From Dolichospermum sp. DET69 (GTDB lineage Bacteria; Cyanobacteriota; Cyanobacteriia; Cyanobacteriales; Nostocaceae): 64,000 bases of DNA. Below are positions 27,208 to 34,615 of this stretch, piece after piece. The position numbers were made by a program, and so were the translations under genes. The notes under the pieces are model-generated. The model worked only from the letters and a program-made list of their open reading frames with translations, searched no databases and was not told where the DNA came from. The stretch covers positions 1,839,501 through 1,903,500 of the forward strand of contig CP070233.1 in the NCBI GenBank assembly GCA_017355425.1. The letters run 5' to 3'. Position 1 is the first letter of the stretch; the number at the start of each line of letters is the position of its first letter.

Positions 27208-27537
27208 TTTATGAGATTACGGATTATATACTGCAAACGGTTCATAGTTTAACCAAATATGAAACCCCTCTTGTAAACCTCTCCCCGCAACGGGGCTACG
27301 GTGTACACACATCTCTAGACAGGATGCTAAACGTTATCCGATCCCCCTAAATCCCCCTTAAAAAGGGGGACTTTGAAGAATTTAGCCCCCCTTTTTAAGG
27401 GGGGTTGGGGGGATCTAAACGTTGTGGGGCAACTCTAGAAGACTTGTGTGTACACTGTAGCCGCAACGGGGAGAGGCTTTGAACTTGGTTCTTTGTATGA
27501 TAAAAAAGTCCAGCTTCTAGCCGTTTTGAGTATAACT
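27208..27537. other. Repeat-rich intergenic region
   Basis: 330 bp between convergent genes, occupied by a hairpin repeat (CCTCTCCCCGCAACGGGGAGAGG-type, here split) into which a 165-bp inverted-repeat element has inserted. Nothing coding. Confidence 0.8.
27296..27460. mobile_element. 165-bp MITE-like element inserted in a hairpin repeat
   Basis: The ends CTACGGTGTACACACA and (reverse complement) CTACAGTGTACACACA match at 15 of 16 positions. It is flanked by an 11-bp direct repeat CCGCAACGGGG (27285-27295 and 27461-27471). The inside holds a pair of inverted CCCCC-rich arms (27341-27417). It is non-coding and lies inside another dispersed repeat, a nested insertion. Confidence 0.7.
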
Positions 27538-27819
27538 TTATAATGTCCCCGATTCTAGTTGATCTAAATATATGAAATCAGGAGACTTTACGCCAGCTTC
27601 TTGTCTAATTCTCACAAGTTTGGGAGATTCAAAAAAACGTTTTGCATCTTCTATGGATGTCCAGGATGAAAAATGCACTATTTGATTGGGATTATTTTCG
27701 TATTTTAAAACCTGATATGCTATTTCTCCAGCTTGCTTGCGGATATCGGTAGCATTATCAAAAACCTTCTTCCATGCTTCATAATCTTCAACTTCATGGA
27801 TAATCAATACATATTTCAT
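27538..27819 (-). CDS. Antibiotic biosynthesis monooxygenase-like (ABM/dimeric ferredoxin-fold) protein
   Basis: 93 residues forming one dimeric alpha/beta-barrel unit: 'YVLIIHEVEDYEAWKKVFD', 'YQVLKYENNPNQIVHFSSW' and 'EDAKRFFESPKLVRI'. Such proteins are small cofactor-free oxygenases, heme-degrading enzymes or stress proteins. The actual substrate cannot be assigned. It appears monocistronic. Confidence 0.75.
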   Translation of the reverse strand: MKYVLIIHEVEDYEAWKKVFDNATDIRKQAGEIAYQVLKYENNPNQIVHFSSWTSIEDAKRFFESPKLVRIRQEAGVKSPDFIYLDQLESGTL

Positions 27820-27899
27820 GATTTTGTTTAGTTGGTATGGAAATTAATTTTTAGTCTAATAGCAAAAGTTGGACGAAGCCGACTGGGGGATTTTTATTT

Positions 27900-28661
27900 T
27901 TATTCAAGAAACTTTTGAAGATCATCTCTATTAGACCACTTCAGTACATTAGATACACGATTTAACAAAGTGATATTATTTTCATTCCACAAATCTGTAC
28001 TATCATCAATTAATGAAATAAAGTTATAGTTACTTTCCTTTAAATCACTAATCTCAGACCAAGTGGTAAAAACTTTATCTACTCTCATTCTCGCCGTTCG
28101 ACGAAGAGGTGTACTAAGTGTATTAATTAAAATATTTCCACTAGGACGATAGACACAAAAATCTACAGTCCTAGCAGTTCCAGACATTCCTGTAAATTTT
28201 TTGTTTCTTTCAACATTTAATTTCTTCTTATTTAAAAACTCTATTACTTCTTCAGTGATAGGCTCAAAAGTTGGTACTTTGAGTTTCGTATTAGTATCAG
28301 CAACTCTAATTATTGCTTGAGATAAACGAAAAACTGCATCAGCTAAATTATCATCTTTTTTTAAACGAGTAATTAGCATCCCATTAAATTGTTCAATTCC
28401 ATGAGTAATAACTATATCTTTAATAATTATTTCTTGGTTTTTTGATAAGCTATAAGCAGCAGTTTGTAAATAAAGCCAACCAAAGGTTTCACCTAAGTCA
28501 GTTAATACATAGGATTCTTCTTTCTCTTTTAAAAATAAATCTATTACACTACCATCAGGAAGAATAAAAGGAGTAGATATTTGCACAAATTCATTTACAG
28601 GTGAGCAAGCAAATAGCCCTCCAATAGTTTGATTAATTTTTTCACAAATATTGAGTGTCAT
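27900..28661 (-). CDS. DUF1828 domain protein
   Basis: 253 residues. The N-terminal part fits DUF1828 ('FVQISTPFILPDGSVIDLFLKE...YVLTDLGETFGWL'), a domain found in short two-gene units of bacteria and phages. The C-terminal part (about 130-250) resembles the DUF1829-type extension, with several acidic and aromatic conserved positions. No catalytic motif can be named. It overlaps the upstream 81-residue gene by 4 bp, giving a tightly coupled pair reminiscent of toxin-antitoxin or defence modules. Function is unknown. Confidence 0.65.
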   Translation of the reverse strand: MTLNICEKINQTIGGLFACSPVNEFVQISTPFILPDGSVIDLFLKEKEESYVLTDLGETFGWLYLQTAAYSLSKNQEIIIKDIVITHGIEQFNGMLITRLKKDDNLADAVFRLSQAIIRVADTNTKLKVPTFEPITEEVIEFLNKKKLNVERNKKFTGMSGTARTVDFCVYRPSGNILINTLSTPLRRTARMRVDKVFTTWSEISDLKESNYNFISLIDDSTDLWNENNITLLNRVSNVLKWSNRDDLQKFLE

Positions 28662-28903
28662 AAATCTAATGCTAATACTTGTGGTCTGTGCATGATCCCA
28701 TTATGTGTTATTTTGGATTCCAAACAAAACTGCTCCCAGACTCCTATTGGATCATTGGCTAAAGCAGTAATATCATCTGATACGATTTTAACGCGAAATT
28801 CAAAAGCAGGAGGGTTTCTTTTATTTTTATCCCATATAATGTCACCCTCAACAAATTTATTAGGATCTAATATAAGGTTTTCAAATTTTTCTTGACTTAA
28901 CAT
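28658..28903 (-). CDS. Small hypothetical protein coupled to the DUF1828 gene
   Basis: 81 residues, not recognised. It has moderately acidic content and a compact pattern of beta strands ('AFEFRVKIVSDDI') followed by a helix ('GVWEQFCLESK'). Overlap with the DUF1828 gene (ATGA-like, 4 bp) and the shared direction suggest it is the first gene of a two-gene unit, possibly an antitoxin or regulatory partner. Confidence 0.55.
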   Translation of the reverse strand: MLSQEKFENLILDPNKFVEGDIIWDKNKRNPPAFEFRVKIVSDDITALANDPIGVWEQFCLESKITHNGIMHRPQVLALDL

Positions 28904-29019
28904 TAATTAACAAATTCGGTTTTTGCATAATAAATAAAAATCTCATACATAGAAGCAATAATCATCAATTTTTTATATTTTTCACTAAAGACAGGATGAA
29001 TCTATCCACCCATTAACAT

Positions 29020-29220
29020 TTATTCAAATATGAAATCCTCTGATAACTCTTCATCAAGATCAACTTCCATTCCTTCAGTAAGCACAGAAACACGACGATA
29101 CATATATTCTGTAATTGGTTCAGTAGTGCTAGGATTTTTCTTGATATCTCTAGCAAGAAAATCTAAGAACGCCTTTACAAAAGAATGCTTTTCCATAGTT
29201 AGGGGAAATATTTTTTTCAT
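29020..29220 (-). pseudogene. C-terminal fragment of a PrlF/SohA-type antitoxin
   Basis: 66 codons. The segment 'FVKAFLDFLARDIKKNP' followed by 'VDLDEELSEDF' matches the typical C-terminus of PrlF antitoxins (partner of the YhaV toxin). The N-terminal AbrB-like DNA-binding half is missing because the HNH gene ends only 15 bp upstream. No YhaV-like toxin is adjacent. I read it as a remnant; it could be a small expressed peptide, but no ribosome site stands out. Confidence 0.5.
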
Positions 29221-29235
29221 TTCTAATTGTCCATT

Positions 29236-29637
29236 TTATGGAAATAATCCCAAACGAATCCATAATTGTCTCGCTATCACTTGAGATTGACTATTTAGCT
29301 CTAAACACTTTACAGTTACTCTTCCAATAGGCGTTATACCTATAATTAAACCAGGTTCAGAATTAACTTGAAAATGCTTTTCCCATTGGTCTTCTCTAGG
29401 ATTAAAAAGACGAACTTCTGTATTAGATTCGAGATCTATTTCACTAATACGAGATCCTTTTCGCAGATTACAAGAACGACAAGCAAGGGCTAAATTACTT
29501 TCAACATTAGCACCTCCACGAGAAGTAGGAATAATATGTTCAACTTCAAAGGGAAAATTAAATACTAATTCCGGTGCATGACAATATTCACAGCGATGAA
29601 AAGCGCGATCTGCTACCAGATGATAAAATGGATTCAT
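29236..29637 (-). CDS. HNH endonuclease
   Basis: 133 residues. A zinc-ribbon HNH has paired cysteines Cys16/Cys19 (CEYCH) and Cys53/Cys56 (CRSC) around the active segment 'EVEHIIPTSRGGANVESNLA' with His34. The remaining C-terminal ~70 residues form no known domain. The start overlaps the stop of the upstream 120-codon gene by 4 bp. HNH enzymes of this size occur as stand-alone nucleases, in toxin-like pairs and in defence loci; which applies here is open. Confidence 0.85.
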   Translation of the reverse strand: MNPFYHLVADRAFHRCEYCHAPELVFNFPFEVEHIIPTSRGGANVESNLALACRSCNLRKGSRISEIDLESNTEVRLFNPREDQWEKHFQVNSEPGLIIGITPIGRVTVKCLELNSQSQVIARQLWIRLGLFP

Positions 29638-29996
29638 TGACTCAATTGTTGTGCTAAAGATGCAGTTCTGGCTGTAGCAGCATTGAGTTCAGCATTAACA
29701 AGATTATCTAATTCAATTTGTATTTCTGGGGGAAGTGTTTGTCCTTGATCTCGTGCTATTCTCCACATACTCATTAAGTCAGATAAACGTTGTTTTTGCT
29801 CGTTAGTAAAAAATTGATCGGCATGAAAGTTATCAATAATTAATAATGCCCGAAATTCAAATTCACCCAACTGTGTTGTCAAAGCATCTAAAGCTTGACC
29901 GGCAGTTTTGCCAATAGACTGTTTATCTCCAGCAATGGCGCGATAAGACTTTTCTCCATTGGCATTTGATGTAGGTACAATAGCAACTGTAGTCAT
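29634..29996 (-). CDS. Hypothetical protein coupled to the HNH endonuclease
   Basis: 120 residues, not recognised as a named family. The N-terminal part ('YRAIAGDKQSIGKTAGQALDALTTQLG') looks like a small alpha/beta fold found in partners of cyanobacterial HNH proteins. The C-terminal part is helical and Ala/Gln-rich. Its ATGA start directly abuts structured-RNA copy B with no Shine-Dalgarno sequence. It is translationally coupled to the HNH gene, so it is probably an inhibitor or targeting subunit (inference). Confidence 0.65.
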   Translation of the reverse strand: MTTVAIVPTSNANGEKSYRAIAGDKQSIGKTAGQALDALTTQLGEFEFRALLIIDNFHADQFFTNEQKQRLSDLMSMWRIARDQGQTLPPEIQIELDNLVNAELNAATARTASLAQQLSQ

Positions 29997-30236
29997 AAGA
30001 ATACCCGGTAAGTGGGAAACTCAGCGGCTTTAGCCGGTGAGAGGGAAACGACACGGGCGGTAATAAAGGCTTTGAATCTTTTTTCATTACCGCCTTGGAG
30101 TTAAGAAATTTGGGGTACTTTTGTGATGTACTTTCAACGGGACAATTACCGATTCAAATTTCTCAACTCTGTACGCATAATGTGTTGCACGCGATGTGCC
30201 TCCCTTTCGGGGTGATGTTAGCAACGACTGCGTTAT
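29997..30236 (-). ncRNA. HEARO/omega-RNA-like element, copy B (5'-truncated)
   Basis: About 240 nt homologous to the 3' half of copies A and E, reading into the ATGA of the 120-codon gene. It retains the GAAA-capped CCC/GGG hairpin, the 15-bp stem GAGTTGAGAAATTTG / CAAATTTCTTAACTC, the GGCGGTAAT stem and the terminal CGGC/GCCG hairpin. The 5' ~210 nt, including GTCAGTAAC, is absent. Homology stops at CGTTAT (30231-30236), where a head-to-head fragment (copy C) begins. Confidence 0.65.
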
Positions 30237-30341
30237 TCTTACTCACGATTTCATTCTAGCATACCACAGGGATTAAAATCCCTCGTGTCGCTTCCCTCTC
30301 AGGGAGCCAAGCCACTGAGTTTCCCACTTACCGTGAGATCT
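30237..30341 (+). repeat. Terminal fragment of the structured element, copy C, opposite orientation
   Basis: The 3'-terminal module (about 30285-30341: CGTGTCG, CTCTCAG...CTGAGTTTCCCAC, then 15 nt) lies on the + strand and again ends directly before ATGA (30342). A different hairpin, AGGGATT/AATCCCT (30273-30288), replaces the GGCGGTAAT stem. No real gene starts at this ATGA, so ATGA marks the insertion site rather than a start codon. Confidence 0.65.
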
Positions 30342-30460
30342 TATGATAATACATAAGTTGGGTTGCATTTCATTTAACCCAACCTACAAACTTACAGTAT
30401 TACCCGGTAAGCGTAAAGCTCAGTCACAAAGCGTGCTGAGATATAAGCGACACGGGCGAA
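30342..30460. repeat. Half palindromic repeat followed by terminal fragment D of the structured element
   Basis: 30345-30391 is the right half of the AAGTTGGGTT...AACCCAACCTAC palindromic repeat family. 30405-30460 is a minus-strand terminal fragment of the structured element (CCCGGTAAGCG, CTCAGTCACAAAGCGTGCTGAG, CGACACGGGCG). Its flank reads GTAA instead of ATGA. The stretch is a pile-up of mobile debris. Confidence 0.7.
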
Positions 30461-30849
30461 AATATTTAGCCTAACTCATTGACTTGATAACAGTAGATGT
30501 GATACAATGTAAACAATTCTAGAATTTAAGTATAACTAAACGACGTAAAAACTTAACTTATTTGGTTGAGTGCGTAGTCATACCTAACGGTATTGCTGTT
30601 TAGGAAAGCTAAATTTGGTGAAAAATGAAATGCAAAAAACGAGTACGGTAGGGATACGGTCATTAACGCTTTAGGAGAATCGACCTCTGTTTTTGTTGGA
30701 GTAATCCAGCAATTGTAAGTTGGCTCATTGATTAAAGAATCGAGCGCGTCTTTAGACGGTGAGAGTGTCAAAATAATATATAAGGCTTTGTGTTTGAATT
30801 CTGCCCTACGGTATAGTTGTTTTGGCAACTTTTTCGGTAGACTTAGACC
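30461..30849 (+). other. Non-coding region upstream of dhaK, possible degenerate IS605-type remnant
   Basis: 389 bp. The part at about 30740-30780 (GAATCGAGCGCGTCTTTAGA, then GGTGAGAGTGTCAA) resembles the right-end hairpin of cyanobacterial tnpB elements. Upstream, a short degenerate + frame (about 30628-30710) could be a decayed tnpB tail. A 91-codon minus frame covers the same DNA and is not convincing. The dhaK promoter must lie within or after this region; no clear -35/-10 pair was seen. Confidence 0.35.
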
Positions 30850-31923
30850 ATGAAAAAGCTGATTAATCGTCCAGAAAACTTTGTCCGTGAAAGTCTCGAA
30901 GGCATGATGTTAGCTCATAGGGATTTAATTAGAATTAACTATGAGCCTAGTTTTGTCTATAGAGCCGATGTACCCCCACAGGGAAAGGTAGCCATGATCT
31001 CCGGTGGTGGTAGTGGTCATGAACCCATGCACAGCGGCTTTGTCGGTCAAGGAATGCTAGATGCTGCTTGTCCTGGAGGAATTTTCACCTCACCCACTCC
31101 TGACCAAATGTTAGCAGCCGCAAAACAGGTAAATCGTGGTGCTGGTATTCTTTATCTGGTGAAAAATTACAGCGGCGATGTGATGAACTTTGAAATAGCT
31201 ATAGAATTAGCTCATAGTCAAGGTATCCGCGCTGTCAATATTTTAATTGATGATGATATCGCTATCAAAGATCGTCTTTATACCCAAGGACGACGGGGTG
31301 TAGGTACAACAGTGTTAGCAGAAAAAATCTCTGGCGCAGCCGCAGAACAAGGATATAATTTACACCAATTAGCAGATTTGTGTAGAAAGGTGAATCTCAG
31401 TGGTAGAAGTATGGGTGTAGCTTTGAGTTCTTGTACAGTCCCGGAAAGAGGAATACCTACTTTTACATTGGGTGACGATGAAATAGAATTAGGAATTGGT
31501 ATTCATGGAGAGCAGGGAAAAGAAAAAGTACCCATGAAATCGGGTGATGAAATTACAGATATTTTAGCAAATTCTATTATTAATGATCCAAATTATTGTC
31601 GGATAGTCAGGGAGTGGGATGACAAGATGGGCAAATGGGTAGATTTAGAACTGTTCAATAAACCATTTGAAAAAGGCGATCGCCTTTTAGCTTATGTTAA
31701 CAGTATGGGTGGGACTTCCATTGCGGAACTCTATCTCGTCTATCGCAAACTCGCAGAAATTTGTGAATTGGAAGGACTGGAAATCGTGCGGAATCTAATT
31801 GGACCCTACATGACATCATTAGATATGCAAGGTTGCTCTATCACACTGCTGAAATTAGATGATGAGATGATCCGTCTTTGGGATGCACCAGTCAAAACGC
31901 CAAGTTTACGCTGGGGAATTTAA
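30850..31923 (+). CDS. dhaK: Dihydroxyacetone kinase subunit DhaK
   Basis: 357 residues. The Dha-binding subunit landmarks are 'MISGGGSGHEPMHSGFVG' (about residues 50-67, with the His of GSGHE at about 57), 'KNYSGDVMNF' at about 105-114 and 'GIGIHGEQGKEKVP' at about 216-229. In the last, the His at about 219 would form the covalent hemiaminal with dihydroxyacetone. It binds dihydroxyacetone, which is phosphorylated by DhaL with phosphate from DhaM/PTS. It is followed immediately by dhaL (1-bp gap). No dhaM is present in the window. Confidence 0.94.
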   Translation: MKKLINRPENFVRESLEGMMLAHRDLIRINYEPSFVYRADVPPQGKVAMISGGGSGHEPMHSGFVGQGMLDAACPGGIFTSPTPDQMLAAAKQVNRGAGILYLVKNYSGDVMNFEIAIELAHSQGIRAVNILIDDDIAIKDRLYTQGRRGVGTTVLAEKISGAAAEQGYNLHQLADLCRKVNLSGRSMGVALSSCTVPERGIPTFTLGDDEIELGIGIHGEQGKEKVPMKSGDEITDILANSIINDPNYCRIVREWDDKMGKWVDLELFNKPFEKGDRLLAYVNSMGGTSIAELYLVYRKLAEICELEGLEIVRNLIGPYMTSLDMQGCSITLLKLDDEMIRLWDAPVKTPSLRWGI

Positions 31924-31924
31924 A

Positions 31925-32563
31925 ATGGTTAATCAGGTGCAAATTATTGAATGGTTACAAGTGTTTGCTGATGTGATTGAGCGTGATAAAGATACCTTGA
32001 CAGAGTTAGATGCAGCCATAGGTGATGCTGATCACGGTATTAATATGGATCGTGGCTTTAAAAAAATTACCAATATTTTACCGAGTTTTGCGGATCAAGA
32101 TATTAGCAGCATTTTCAAGACTGTGAGCATCACTTTGATTTCCAGTATTGGTGGTGCAAGTGGTGCTTTGTATGGAACTTGGTTTTTAAGAGCTAGTGTT
32201 GCAACCGATGGTAAAGAAGAATTAACAGAAGAGGATATGTTGAAATTACTAAAATCTGGTTTAGAAGGTGTAACTGAGCGTGGTAAAGCACAGTTAGGAG
32301 ACAAAACAATGGTAGATGTACTATCTCCTGCCGTTATCGCTTTTGAACAAGCAATCAGGAATAGCTCAAGCACTGCATCGGCTTTGCGAATAGCTATCAT
32401 AGCGGCAGAACAGGGATTAAAAGAGACTATACCCATGTTAGCAAAAAAGGGGAGAGCGAGTTATTTAGGCGATCGCAGTATTGGACATCAAGATCCGGGA
32501 GGTACTTGTGCTTACTGGATGTTGCGGAGTTTATTACAGGTGGTAGAAGGTTCTGGAGGTTAA
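31925..32563 (+). CDS. dhaL: Dihydroxyacetone kinase subunit DhaL (ADP-binding)
   Basis: 212 residues from the ATG at 31925; an upstream in-frame start at 31883 lies inside dhaK. The ADP/Mg site is 'ELDAAIGDADHGINMDRGF' (about residues 25-43, with the Asp cluster). Further family motifs are 'GGASGALYGTWF', 'GDKTMVDVLSPA' and 'GHQDPGGTCAYWML' near the end. It transfers phosphate to DhaK-bound dihydroxyacetone from a tightly bound ADP that is recharged by DhaM. The two genes form an operon. Confidence 0.94.
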   Translation: MVNQVQIIEWLQVFADVIERDKDTLTELDAAIGDADHGINMDRGFKKITNILPSFADQDISSIFKTVSITLISSIGGASGALYGTWFLRASVATDGKEELTEEDMLKLLKSGLEGVTERGKAQLGDKTMVDVLSPAVIAFEQAIRNSSSTASALRIAIIAAEQGLKETIPMLAKKGRASYLGDRSIGHQDPGGTCAYWMLRSLLQVVEGSGG

Positions 32564-32933
32564 CCGTCTGGGAATTAATGCCCATGTTTTTATTACTCCA
32601 GTATTAATATTTGTTATTCTAATGTATAACTTAACCATATAATTGTCAAATTTTTTACTTCCTGTGCAATGGTCGGTAGGTTGGGTTGACGCTCATGTTA
32701 CCCAACATCAACCAACAATACAGCGGTTTCCACTCTTATGAGGTACATCTTAGAGACTTCCAATTTAAAAAATATCCCAAAATTTATTGTAGTGCGGGCC
32801 GAAAAGTCCCCTAATAATACAAGGAGGGACCAGATACCATTGGATAGCGAAGCGCTGCTGCAAGCAGTTCATTTTTTTTGTGGAGTTCTCTTATTATATA
32901 ATAATATAAACTGAAATTAGAGAGAGTCAAATT
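32564..32933. other. Intergenic region with palindromic-repeat half copy and SDR
   Basis: 370 bp. 32676-32720 is the left half of the palindromic repeat (GTAGGTTGGGTTGACG...CCCAACATCAACCAACAAT). About 32841-32870 is a small dispersed repeat (GATAGCGAAGCGCTGCTGCA). AGAGAG at 32919-32924 is a weak ribosome site for the ATPase gene. No gene seen. Confidence 0.75.
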
Positions 32934-34316
32934 ATGAATCAATCTGATTCTAATAATAGCAAGCAAAATAAAAATGCCAAAGGGATTACAAAAATTTCTG
33001 TCAGTGGTTATAAGTCACTTTATGATGAATGCAGTATTGAAGTACGCCCCTTAACAATTCTTGCAGGTGCTAATAGTTCAGGAAAGTCAAGCATTATGCA
33101 ACCTTTATTGTTGATGAAACAAACTCTAGAAGCAACTTATGATCCTGGTGCATTATTACTTAATGGACCCAATGTTAAGTTTACTTCAGCAACACAATTA
33201 TTTTCTAAAATATCTGGAATCAAACCGAATAATAAGTTTACCGTTGGTATTGGTATAGAGAATGATCAAATTATTAGTAATGTATTTACAACACATAAAA
33301 AAGAAGCCATAGAAATTGTTGAAATGATATATAAAGGAAATGAACAAGAGTTTTCCCTTTTACCAGATATGTTGCCAGGAGATGTAATGAATATTTTACC
33401 AAAGCCATATATAGAAATATATAATGCAATTCAAGATACAGAAACTTTAAAAAATAAAATGACATGGATTGTTAACAGAAATAGGTGTTTTTTAGAGTTT
33501 TCATTATCTACAAAAGAAAAATATAATATTATTTCTCAAAATCCATTATTTAACTTCTTGTATTCCAGTCCTTCGGAAGTTTTTAGTAATTATATCCGTC
33601 AAATAATCCATGTCCCTGGATTAAGGGGAAATCCCGAACGAAATTATAAAATTACAGCTATAGGTGATGAATTTCCAGGTACATTTGAAAATTACGTTGC
33701 TAGTGTAATCAATTATTGGCAAAAGGGTAAAAATAATAAAACTATCAAAGAATTATGTGCTGCATTAGAAATACTAGGGTTAACTTGTAAAGTACAAGCA
33801 AGACAAGTTAATGATACACAAGTTGAGCTTAGAGTTGGTCGTTTACCACGCAACTCTGATGCTAAAGATGATCTGGTGAATATTGCCGATGTTGGATTTG
33901 GTGTTTCCCAAACATTACCTGTTTTAGTTGCTTTATTAGTAGCAGAACCAGGACAATTAGTATATATTGAACAACCAGAAATTCACCTGCACCCCCGCGC
34001 TCAAATTGCTATGGCAGAAATATTATCTAATGCAGCAAAAAGGGGTGTTAAAGTAGTTGTAGAAACTCATAGCGATAAATTAATTCTAGCAATTCAATCT
34101 TTAGTTGCCGAAGGTAATTTATCACCAGATATAGTAAAACTGCACTGGTTTACACGCCAAGAAAATGGTATAACAAATGTCAATAGTGCTGATTTAGATG
34201 AAACTGGCGCTTTTGGAGATTGGCCAGAAGATTTTGGTGATTTATCTCTACAATTAGAAAACCGTTATTTAAGTGCTGCGGAAGCTCGTTTAATGCAGGG
34301 TGTACATGGTGGCTAA
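32934..34316 (+). CDS. AAA/SMC-like ATPase, DUF3696 family (putative defence ATPase)
   Basis: 460 residues. Walker A GANSSGKSS lies at about 37-45 within 'VRPLTILAGANSSGKSS'. The C-terminal half has the ABC-type signature region 'VGFGVSQTLPVL', Walker B 'LVYIEQPEIHLHP' at about 341-353 and the switch-like 'VVVETHSDKL' at about 372-381. The C-terminal end is the DUF3696 domain with 'GDWPEDFGD'. OLD-like and RecF-like ATPases of this kind are common in anti-phage loci, often with a nuclease partner. The only coupled gene here encodes a 70-residue protein, so the effector is unclear. Confidence 0.8.
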   Translation: MNQSDSNNSKQNKNAKGITKISVSGYKSLYDECSIEVRPLTILAGANSSGKSSIMQPLLLMKQTLEATYDPGALLLNGPNVKFTSATQLFSKISGIKPNNKFTVGIGIENDQIISNVFTTHKKEAIEIVEMIYKGNEQEFSLLPDMLPGDVMNILPKPYIEIYNAIQDTETLKNKMTWIVNRNRCFLEFSLSTKEKYNIISQNPLFNFLYSSPSEVFSNYIRQIIHVPGLRGNPERNYKITAIGDEFPGTFENYVASVINYWQKGKNNKTIKELCAALEILGLTCKVQARQVNDTQVELRVGRLPRNSDAKDDLVNIADVGFGVSQTLPVLVALLVAEPGQLVYIEQPEIHLHPRAQIAMAEILSNAAKRGVKVVVETHSDKLILAIQSLVAEGNLSPDIVKLHWFTRQENGITNVNSADLDETGAFGDWPEDFGDLSLQLENRYLSAAEARLMQGVHGG

Positions 34317-34518
34317 AAATTCTCATGTTATATCATTGGATGATAATACTGCTAGAAAATTTTTTAGTGAAGCATCTGTAAAAATTGATGAACTCAAAGA
34401 TATTGTATGGGTAAATCCAGACAAAGTAGATGAAGAACAACCTATTGAATGGTTAAGAAATGGAGCAAAAGTAGAAAGCGATCGCCTACTAATGAATTAT
34501 TCTGACAAAAAAATATAA
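34306..34518 (+). CDS. Small hypothetical protein coupled to the DUF3696 ATPase
   Basis: 70 residues from the ATG at 34306, which overlaps the ATPase stop by 11 bp. Not recognised. It contains 'DDNTARKFFSEASVKIDELKDIVWVNPDK' and an acidic C-terminus. The palindromic repeat starts 6 bp after the stop, so a longer ancestral gene may have been truncated. The overlap argues for a functional partner of the ATPase. Confidence 0.6.
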   Translation: MVAKNSHVISLDDNTARKFFSEASVKIDELKDIVWVNPDKVDEEQPIEWLRNGAKVESDRLLMNYSDKKI

Positions 34519-34523
34519 AATAT

Positions 34524-34607
34524 GTAGGTTGGGTTGACGCTCATGTTACCCAACATCAACCAAAAATAATACATAAGTTGGGTTGTATTTCATTTAACCC
34601 AACCTAC
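34524..34607. repeat. ~85-bp palindromic dispersed repeat, copy 3
   Basis: It begins GTAGGTTGGGTTGACGCTCA and ends CATTTAACCCAACCTAC, with an internal CCCAACATCAACC and AATACATAAGTTGGGTT. The outer arms GTAGGTTGGGTT/AACCCAACCTAC are perfect inverted repeats. It fills the gap between the DUF3696 module and the PARIS-like module. Confidence 0.92.
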
Positions 34608-34615
34608 AAAATTGT

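Noticed and set aside
30553-30828. 91-codon minus-strand frame upstream of dhaK
   Set aside because: No ribosome site and no family resemblance. The DNA looks like decayed mobile-element sequence in which long frames can occur by chance.
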